Positions 55,112 through 64,000 of a stretch of DNA of 64,000 bases are shown here, one piece after another; positions within the stretch are counted from its first letter, which is position 1; each line of letters opens with the position of its first letter. The notes under the pieces were generated by a model. That model saw only the letters and a list, made by a program, of their open reading frames with translations. It was not told the DNA's origin and did no database searches. The stretch is taken from contig JAMXDE010000004.1 of assembly GCA_026770025.1 (NCBI GenBank), positions 1,984,001 to 2,048,000 on the forward strand. Direction: 5' to 3'. This DNA is from Craspedostauros australis. Lineage: Eukaryota; Bacillariophyta; Bacillariophyceae; Mastogloiales; Achnanthaceae. The position numbers and the translations under genes are program-made.

Positions 55112-56486
55112 ATGGTGGAACTAGCTTCAGGAAGCGTCGTCGATTCCTCTGGATGCCACAGCTTTCTCCTGGACCCATCTTTGTCGGAGATGCGGGAGGG
55201 GGCACGCATTCACGCCTGCAGCGACGGTATCCGGCAGGATATCGCCTTCCTTCGACAAAAACAGAGCATCTTTGGTCGAATCGCGAAATTTAAGATCAAT
55301 GAGGAAGCCTTCAAGGCATCCACCGCGCTGAAGATGGCATCCAAGGGAGACCACAAGGAGATCGAATCGCCCATCTGGAAGGAGGCCAGGGAAGTGATCG
55401 AGGTGCTCAACCGTCAGAAGGAACCCAAGCAAGCTGGACAGCAGAAGAGGAAGAACAGCATGCCCGCAGCTCGTGCCAATCATGCAACCAGAGCCGGGAT
55501 TCTTGGCGCCGGTTCTTTCCCGTTTGCGGGAGAGGCAGACCGCAAACGATTCAAGATTGACAACAGCTCAGTGTTGCATCTCCTTTCCAACAGCCGTGAC
55601 AACAGAGGCCGCAACAACGCAAAGATGAGCAAAAAGACAAAGACTGGTCGCATCCAGGTCTCCGCCAACTCCGGCAACCCCAGCGGCGTCCCCACATCCA
55701 CCACACGCACCCTCCCGGTCTTGAATCAAGTTCCAAAATCTTTGCTTCATCACCATCACATCGAGAACTTCAGCGTGGAGACTGTGCTTGCGGGAATCTT
55801 GCGCGATGCTTGCGCTGGCGAGAGCATCCCAATGTCGAATGCGATGTCACTCTCCAACTTTCCAAAGTGAGTCGGCACGTCGTGAAGAACATAGTTTGAC
55901 TGCAACTCTGTTGACAGATGCCGGATTGTTGCGCGGTCACGAGATTGTTCTGACGACGCTCTCACACCCATGCGTATGCCGTTTCGTTTCATCCTTTGTT
56001 ACTTCCCACTGTCACACTGTCACACTCTACACCATCCTCTGTTCCATTGTTCCGCGCCTCTGCCATTTCAGACTGATCGTGACGGCCAACGCTCCATTCT
56101 TGATCATCTACATGAACAAGGCGTTCTTGAAGGCGCATGGTCCCAACGACTCCAACATGCTGGGACTGAGCATGTTGCGGCAGCCAGTTGCCAGCATGCT
56201 CCAAGATGCCATGGATCGCGCACGGCATGGACTCAAAGGTGGCCCGTTCCGCAACAGCGACATGTGGAAGAGCCTACTTCGTACCGACAGTGACGTGGAT
56301 GTGCGAATCCTTCCCATCCTCGATCCACTCTCATCCGCTAACAACAGGATTGCGAATCTCCTCCTCGAGTTCTACCCAACGGCCGGTTCACGATCGTATC
56401 CCAATGGCGGCACAGTTGCCAACATGTCAACGTCCAAGCCTGCGACTCTCCTCAAACACAATCAGATCATCGAGATGGTGGGATAA
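55112..56486 (+). CDS. PAS-domain protein, smaller, two exons
   Basis: Exons 55112-55866 and 56072-56486, intron 205 nt (GTGAGT...TTTCAG), phase 2, 389 residues. The N-terminal part (1-250) has a helical block (ARIHACSDGIRQDIAFLRQK), Lys-rich patches and an ordered HHHIENFSVETVLAGILRDA. The PAS domain opens immediately after the splice (LIVTANAPFLIIYMNKAFLK) and ends near LLLEFYPT. The tail is short. Its PAS start aligns with that of the divergent gene (IVKANSPYVVIYTNAAY), and the intron lies at the same place and phase, which marks the two as paralogues. No ligand-binding Cys of LOV type (NCRFLQ-like) was seen, so blue-light sensing is not indicated. Function unknown. Confidence 0.85.
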
Positions 56487-57364
56487 AGATGCACACGGAA
56501 GGGAGGACTCCAACAAGATGAAGGCCTCAGCAGCGGCTCTACACAACAACAGAATGCTCGTCGGCATCGTCTGCTGCAGCACGGAATGTCCGGCCCTGGT
56601 TTTCGTCACGCATGGCCTGGCCTGCGCCACCGGACATATCGTATCAGCAGCTTGATGAGACTCCATCATGGTCGGCGCAGGGATTAGCGCATCTTCGCCA
56701 GCACTCATGCGAACAAGTTGTTGTCGGGGAAGCATGTTGTTATACGGAGGGCTCTTGCTATCCGTTCGTGGATAACACGCTTGTCCTCAGATCAACTCTC
56801 TCTCGATCGATCGTTCGTCCACTCAGAACTGCACCTGTCGGCAAACATGCTCGTATTCGAAAAGAGATCCCCATCACGCAATGTGCTCGGACGACGCCCT
56901 CGGCGCCATGATGCCACGACTGCACATTTCACATGATCACCAATACATACAATATAATACTAGTACTCTTCAGAGTAGAGTAGCCTGATTTATCCAAACC
57001 CCGCAGAGCGGAGGAGAGTATGGTTGCGCGGTTTCATACAACCCTCGCGTCGTTGTTTCTGGTCCGCCTGTTCTGCTGCGCTCTTCTTTCCTCTCCAGAG
57101 AACTAGCACGTGCATTCGCTTACCTCGACAATTTCAGAATCAAACACGCCGTGCTCGTACTCGTAGCGTGCACAGCGCAACAGTGTACTCGTACTCTAGA
57201 GAGAGAGTATCATGCCGCTGTTCTTTCGATGTCGTGTTGCCATGGCCCACGTGTTAATTGCTGCTTGTGCCATACCATGCTCGTATGGTACGAATACCTC
57301 CCCTGGAAGAACCGACTTCGTTCACTCTGCGCTATCATTATCATTTTCATCACCTATCCGTCCC
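56487..57364. other. Convergent spacer before the Pol I gene
   Basis: About 880 bp between two 3' ends. GTACTCGTAC words occur at 57185-57194 and nearby, AGTACTCTTCAGAGTAGAGTA near 56960. No gene supported. Confidence 0.55.
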
Positions 57365-60300
57365 CTACTGAACCAGCAACGAAAATGCTCCCGTTCCATG
57401 GCGGATTGGACGTCCAACGACGATGTTGGCACTTGGACTCTTGAGCTGATCGCACGTTCCACTTAGGGCAGCCTGTGTGAGGAAGGTTGCCGTGGTCTCG
57501 AAACTCATCTGCAAGAATGGAGAGCTCGTGTCCTTCATTCCGATACGGTTCATCGCGGTGTAACCGCCGCTGTATGTCATGTAATCGGCAATGAGCGTCA
57601 AGTGACGCGGATCGACTTCGATACCGTAGGCACCAAACACGCTACGAACTTGATCGACGATATTGTTCCTGGCGGCCTCCACACCATACGCCGTACGCAC
57701 GGCCCAAACATCGTTGGACATGAGCTTGTTGTGCGCGACGTTTGACAGCTTCCAGAGTTCCTCGAAGTTCACTCCTGCCGTTTGCAAGCAACGTCCACGA
57801 CCCTCTTCATCATTGATGTATGCCTGATCGATGCGAGGTCTGCTGTGGACAATGGCCTTCCTCGCAGCCTGCTCCACAAGGCCCACCATGAGCAGTGGTC
57901 GCGCCGATGGGTCGATGCGGATCGGCTTCAGCTGGATGGAATTCGCCTTCGTATCAATGACCAACGAATGCTTGGAGTCACCGATAGGGTTATGGACGGC
58001 ATTTTCATCGTCATCGTCGTCTTCATCAATGTCGCTATCTTTTGAGCCGCCGGATGTGTTCTTGCCGGTAGCAACCTTCCCAGATTTGCCTTGCCTTGCT
58101 CCATCATCATCATCATCATCGTCGTCGTCGCTGTCGTAGGCATCCTTCTGTGTCTTGGAAGCGCCATCTTCTTGATTCAAAATGGAATCGACGCTTTCGT
58201 CTTCCGACAACTCACCGCCTGAATTGTCGTCGTTTCCACGTCCGCCCGACTTGGTCTTGCCCTTCGCCTTGGCACGGTCGTTGGTCTCTTCGTCGCCGAT
58301 GATCGTAGCTTCGTCGGCGCCCGCGACGGAGTGGTTCTTCTCATCTCCCGTGGATGATCTGCGAACCTCTGTCTTGATCAAGTGATTCAGAACCTTGATG
58401 AATTGGTGATTCACAACTGCGGCGATATCGTGCAAGGTCAATCCGAAGGCTTCGAGGATGCGTTCAGCGGGATGGAACGAGATGCAGATCTTGTAGGATC
58501 GCTCCCATTCACCGCCTCCGTTGCTCTCCAATGATTCTCTGACGACGACTCCTTTTTCACCTCTGATCAGCTCGTTCAGCGTCAGTCTGGCAAACGAACG
58601 GGTGAGACGGGTGGCATCCTTGTCTGTAACAGAGTCGTCCAAAGGCACAGACATCGTCGGCGTCTTGATTGCCCTCGATGCTGTCATGATGATCTCTCTC
58701 AGTCGAGGAATTCCAAGGGTCACATTCGCACCAGCTCCAGCTGCAAGCGTAGGATTGGAAGATGGGGATGAGAAGATGACGTTGAGATCACGAAACGATG
58801 AAGAAAGGCGCAAAGGGTGTGAGGTCAGGAAAGATGGATTCTTTTGCAGTTGGTTCGGTGGTTCGTTCATTGGCTGGGCAGCGGCGCTATGCTCCTCGTG
58901 CAGGCCATATCCAGCCCGCAAAAGCCAGTGGTCGATGCAATGATGGCACGCCGTTTAACAATTCAGATTCATGATGCTCACATGGCGGGAAATCCATCCC
59001 CCAGGTTCCACCATAACTCCGCACCACATCAAATCGCATCACTCAGACAAGACCAGCAAAGCAGAGCAATGGGCAGAATTCATTCACAAGACACTTCCAG
59101 AGCAACCTAGAATGAATGATTGCGGGCACTTACCAAGATGGAAAGTATTGAGGGTCATCTGCGTGGACGGCTCTCCGATGGACTGGGCTGCAATACTACC
59201 GACTGCTTCTCCAGGAGCGCAGATCGAAGAGCTGTACTTTGCAGCAATCAGAGACCCAAAGGATTCGTCAGAGATCGACTTGGAATCCAAGATTTGGCGC
59301 ATGGCTGGACTTTTCTGGATGTGCCCAACCGCCGATTCTGCAACTTTTTCAGAGATAGAGATGCCAGTTCGTCCGAGCATGCCCCCGCGTTGCGGCGTGG
59401 AGATGACTGGGTCCGGCACAGCAGCCTTGATGATCTTGGCAACGCTGTGAACAACCTTGCCCCGCACGCCAAAGTCGGCTTCGAACGGAACGCGCTTGAC
59501 GACCGCATCGTCCTTCAGGTACTTCAAATCAGCGATAGCTCGTCCCTTCTTCGTCTCGTAAAGATCGACGATGATTGCATCATGCCAGCCAAGGCAAAGG
59601 GCACCACGACACCATTCGTCGCCAAAACGAAGGCGTCTGGCCTGCACGAAGTCACCCACCTTCGCCTTGGCACCATCTTCGGCTGCGAGCTCCTTGCGGC
59701 GCTCCGCATCCTCGGCGGCAACACGGATGGAGGCCCCTGGAAGAGCTTTCTGGCGGCGACCCAGTGCTTCGTAGTTGCGCGCCATAAATTCGAACGATTT
59801 CTTGGTGCAGTCAAGGTAGGAGGCTTGCGTGGGATCGATTCCATCTTCTCCGTAAAGGAACTGGACGACTCCGCCTTCCCCATCTCGAACGGTGAAATCG
59901 TAGCCAACCTTGAGTTCCTCCAAGTGCTTCACGAGGCAACGCTGCAGGTATCCAGATCGCGACGTCTTCACGGCAGTGTCGACGAGACCCTCTCTGCCCG
60001 CCATGCAGTGGAAGTAGTACTCCTGTGGACGGATGCCTGTGAGGAATCGATCCATCACGAATCCATCTGCTCGAGGATTCACATCGTACGGCGCGAATGA
60101 CGGCAGTGTGCGCCCGCTGCTCATTCGAGGCACTCTGCGTCCCTCAAGCGCCTGCTGACCGAGCGCGCATGATACTTGGGATTGATTGACAATGGATCCT
60201 TTCGCGCCGGTGGTCACCATGATACCAAATGTCTGCGAATGGTGACGGAAGAATGTAGGTGTGGGTGTAGAATCATGAAGAAGACAATGGGGTCAATTGT

Positions 60301-63300
60301 GAGATGGCATGAACGCATTCCTCGCTCGACGTATGTGGTTGGATCAGGCTATCACAGCGGTCTCCACAGCACTTGAAATCATCGATATTGAGCACCATAC
60401 GATAGAATAGAAAGAGTACTCACGTTGGTCGGGAATGGAACGGCCAGGCCGCCAGGGAGGCAGCACTTGACGATCTTGGAGGCCAGCGGGTTCAGCTTGG
60501 ACATCATAAATCCATCGAGCGATGCTGCATTCTCCTTGCCTTCATTGCCAGAGAGAAGCGTTCTGATCTTCGATGCTGCTGCGGCTGCCTCGACCGGTTT
60601 CAGGTCATTGCTCTTGTTCGACTCCTCCACGACGATGGATACCTTTCCACCTTCGGAATCGGCCCACGCCTTCGCTGACCGGGACCCCATCACAAATGCC
60701 TCCTGCATTGCCGATGTGCATAGAGATAGATGGAGGATGCAATCCCATGATGTGGTATTGATTTGACATGCGATGCACGTAGAGCAAGCAATAGGTGCGT
60801 AAGTGTGAGGAAGGAGGATGATACGGCTTTTGAATCACTCGTCTCGAACTTCGGTAGAGTATGCAAGAGCGCAGCAGATTCGAAGTGTTTTCTCGTCAAA
60901 CGAAGCGCGCAGTCCATTGCACTTTGCTACGAGCCCTCCGACCAGTAGTGCGCTCGAGCAAATATCGCATGCATCCAAGACACCAGATACAGAGCATCAT
61001 GGGTACAACGAGGAGGAGAAACTGGAAACGGAAGAGGAACACGTACCTGCACCAGCTCGCGCCTTGCAGCGTCTGCCTCTCGTGTGAGGACCAGATCTTC
61101 CATTCTGCACGAATGGCCTGAATAATACTGCAGATATGCTGTGAAGAGTCTGCCGAAGGAATTCAGAAGCAGCCCTGCCTTCTCTGGACCGTAGGCCTCG
61201 TAAACGGAGTGGACGAGAGAGAAGTCCGTAGATCCGAAGGCTGCCTTGTCCAGCACGCCACGAAGCAGTTCGCCGTCGCGAATCAGCACCTGGTTTTCCT
61301 TGTTGGCATCTCCGAATGCAGCGCCGGGGGTCTTCGTCTTCCTTTCGGTGGACACGCCTGGCAGGTTCATGCCCTTGGCGGAGTCGCGGTCATTTCCCTT
61401 CGCCAAGTGCCTCAGAAGAGTTGTGATCACCTGCTTTCCGGTCCAGAGCTCCTTCGGTTTCCGGATGGTGGGTGGCATGAGCTCGATTTCGTCGCTCGAA
61501 CGAATGAGTTCGAGACGCGGCAAACTTGCGAGCGCGGCAAACAGCAGTTGCTGGTACTCCCACTTCTCGATGAAGGTGTCCCGTTTGGTCAATTTGACGC
61601 CAGCCACGACGTGATCCTGGATCAAACCACGGAGTGGTGAACCGTCGGTCGGCGCGATGTACTGGAGGTCGGTCTTGGCGATGAATTCGGCTTCGGCGCG
61701 TCCGAGATCACTCTGTGGGAAATGGCAGTTCATCTCGTCTCCATCGAAATCGGCATTGTAGGTGTTGCAGTCTTCCAACAAAATAGGATAGTGTGCAAAT
61801 TATGTAGAATATGTAACACAATGCAGTTCAATGCAAGGCCATGCACAAACAAAGGGGCTTGATGAGAATTCGCGGCTCTGCTGTGACCAGTGCAAAATTG
61901 TGTGACGGATGCAAGAGGAAGGCGGGGTCACGGAAATGAATCCCTCAATTTGGCCTCAGAACGCGATTGTAGACGACACCCATTGCTCGTACTTACTTGC
62001 GTAGTGCATTCGAATTGTCTTCTGCGTCGGGTTGTGAAGCACGCGAACTTCGTGTGCCATGATTCCAGGCTTGTGCAATGTTGGCTAGGTACGAGAGGAG
62101 ATAGATAGATGCAACACGTGACAGCGAAGGGAGCCAGGGCAAAGCAAGAACGATCACGATTTTGAATCACATGAAGTGAAGTCAAATGAGAAGATTCCAT
62201 GATGAGGAAGTTTAGAGATTGCAGGAGTCGGAGGGTATGTGAGGTTCGTCCGTTCCATCATGTTTCCACCAGTGTTCAGACAAAGATCAGTTTCACTTCC
62301 ATCAGTCCAGCATAGGGTGCAACATTTCTGCTGCAACAAATCTGGAGGTGTCATTTCTCATCTCCCAAAGTCAGAGTGGTGCATGACTTTTTGTCATCAT
62401 TGGAGTGGCTGGCCAGTCAGAGCATAAATGAGCCCGCGCGTTTCGTTGTCACGAAAGCATTGTGCTGCACTCACCTGACGATTCATCAGCACCATGTCAC
62501 CATCCCTCAGCTGTCTTCCGACAATGGCAGGCTTTCCTCCCTTCTTCAAGTTCACAAGCAATCGTGCTGCCACTGCCTGTCTCTTGTGCTCATTCATCTT
62601 TCCAAGGTCCACCTTGCGATCGGGGAACTGGATCCAACGTGCTCCAGGGTAGTTGTCAGGACCTCGCTCCACCAGGTTTCGCATCTCATCGATGTTGATG
62701 TCGGTCACAGGCGTGGGGTAAGTAAGGTTGATTGCGAAGTGCCTGGGCAGGCCGATTTCGTTGGTGCCGACGTACGGATCTGGGGAAATGACGGAACGGC
62801 ATGCGAAGTCGACGCGCTTTCCCATCATGTGCTTGCGGAAGATTCCCTCCTTTCGTTCGAGGAGCTGACGGATGCCCAATGGCGTGTTTGGGCTGTTGCC
62901 CGGGTCCTTGGAGCTGTCAATAAAGCAATTGACCTGAGTTTGGAGGTCGATCCAATGTTTGTACGCCTGCGCTTCGGCTCCGGAGGTGAAGGATGCTCGA
63001 ACGAGTTCGTTCGCCGTGATGATGCGGGAAAGGTAAGCATTCTGCGAGTGCTCCACCGCCATGCCACCAAGGTGCATCGGAGGACGGAATCGGCTGGGTG
63101 GCACGGGCACTGCCTGGATGAAGAATGGTTTGTATCCCTGCAGGGCGAAAAGTTGCTCGCAGAGGTACGGGTTACGCTTCCATGTCAACTTGATTTGGGC
63201 CTGAACTTCACCTGAGTGGAGGTACTTGTCACGCTTTGAGTTCACCCGAGAATCTTCCCCGTCCTCCACATCCATGTCAGACGCAGAGTCTTCGTCAGAG

Positions 63301-64000
63301 CTGCCGGATGCCACTTCCTTAGAATTGGCGCCCATGGCAGCCACCAGTTTGATCCCCTCGGCCTCGTTCGACCTTCTGGAGGCCTCCGCCAGCGGTGACT
63401 GGAAGATCTTGTTGCTGGAATCGTGACGGACCTTCGGCGAGAATGCACCACAACTATGACACTTTTTTGCAGACTTACAGGCCGAAGATATCTCCGCGAC
63501 GAGGTCACGGTGCAGAGCCTGTTCAAAGGTCGAAGGGGGATCGCCAATCGGTGGCAGCCCAGCGATTGACTCCATGATGTCCTTCAGCGCTGTGTCGATG
63601 GCGGCAGCAGCTGCGCGGATGGATACCTTCTTATCGGTTCCCATCTTTGACTTCGTGACCGAGGCCAAGATATCATCAACCTCCAGCGCACGGGAATACT
63701 GTCCAACCTCCAGCAACTTCAGTTTGAGTTTCACAATCTCCATGGCTCGGCTCGAGGCTCGCAGTCTGTGGCAATTGAAGCACTTGAGTTGCAGCATGTT
63801 CATGATCTTGCTGAAGAGAAGGGGTTGGTACACAGGCACGCATAGCTCGATGTGTCCGAAATGTCCCGGGCAGGTGAGGAACTGACACGCGCAAGTTGGG
63901 CACGGTGGGTCCTTGCTTCCAGCCGGTCCCATTCGCGGATCGTACAGTCCGCCTGGGAGCGCCGTGCCGACCGCATCCAGGGCCTGGTTGGACTTGATCT
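57365..64000 (-). CDS. RPA1: RNA polymerase I largest subunit (RPA190/RPA1), N-terminus outside the window
   Basis: Catalytic subunit of the polymerase that makes the rRNA precursor in the nucleolus. Exons (minus order): beyond 64000-62475, 61997-62084, 61047-61771, 60424-60702, 59134-60232, 57365-58740, with GT-AG introns and consistent phases (0, 1, 0, 0, 1); 1,696 residues are visible. Exon 1 opens just before LYDPRMGP and CPTCACQFLTCPGHFGH (zinc site). An 88-nt exon gives PTLHKPGIMAHEVRVL. The active-site block reads YNADFDGDEMNCHF. Exon 5 carries GLVDTAVKTSRSGYLQR (bridge helix region) and AQSIGEPSTQMTLNTFHL. The last exon begins AGAGANVTLGIPRLREIIMT, the Pol I form of this block, and has a long acidic insert (57990-58290) where Pol I jaws are expanded. 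Usual length is about 1,650-1,750, so only a few dozen N-terminal residues are missing. Confidence 0.95.

Noticed and set aside
55112-56486. Blue-light (LOV/aureochrome) sensor call for the small PAS gene
   Set aside because: The flavin-binding Cys motif of LOV domains was not seen in the PAS region.
58741-58921. Upstream extension of the last Pol I exon frame
   Set aside because: The sequence before 58740 does not fit the polymerase; the splice at 58740 joins to FHL and restores the conserved HLAGAGANVTLGIPRL block.
1-64000. tRNA, rRNA and other RNA genes
   Set aside because: No cloverleaf with matching arms and a GTTCGANTC-type T loop, and no rRNA stretch, was found by eye; a covariance-model scan would be needed to exclude small RNAs.

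Overview
The window is nuclear DNA of a photosynthetic stramenopile (ochrophyte), most likely a diatom. Three things point there. Three predicted proteins (Cys-tRNA synthetase, methionine aminopeptidase, a 388-residue membrane protein) begin with a signal-peptide-like segment ending in an SAF, GF or AAF motif, the usual entry tag for red-lineage secondary plastids. Genes carry short GT-AG spliceosomal introns (about 200-480 nt). The gene content is ordinary eukaryotic with low-complexity N/S/Q/G/D-rich stretches. The species cannot be fixed from the sequence alone.

Layout. Positions 1-7009 hold a minus-strand tyrosine-recombinase (DIRS/Ngaro-like) retroelement that runs off the left edge: gag-like, reverse transcriptase-RNase H and tyrosine recombinase frames. 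Positions 7010-9948 are gene-poor. A disordered hypothetical protein (9949-11337, minus) follows. Then comes the largest gene, a three-exon XMAP215/Dis1/MOR1-family TOG protein of 3,394 residues (12988-23605), which carries an unusual N-terminal extension of about 900 residues built from tandem repeats. Next are a membrane-anchored SAM methyltransferase (24128-25447), plastid-type CysRS (25703-27457, minus), a secreted three-domain GH99-like enzyme (28459-30267, minus), organellar MetAP type I (33722-35342), an unknown plastid membrane protein (35741-36907, minus), an unknown coiled-coil protein (37729-39449), organellar ribosomal protein uL4 (39867-41102, minus), and a PXA-PX-PXC sorting nexin (42048-48811). 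A divergent pair of PAS-domain genes (49556-53749 minus; 55112-56486 plus) comes next. The largest subunit of RNA polymerase I (57365-64000, minus) closes the window, with its N-terminus beyond the right edge.

The genes do not form a pathway. Several serve general functions (rRNA synthesis, organellar translation and protein maturation, microtubule growth, membrane contact). From MetAP rightward every neighbouring pair is convergent or divergent. The splice models were derived by hand: each join keeps frame and phase, and joins inside known domains restore conserved family sequence. The most unusual features are the repeat-built N-terminal extension of the TOG protein and the paired PAS genes that share an intron position and phase. 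No RNA genes or CRISPR arrays were seen.
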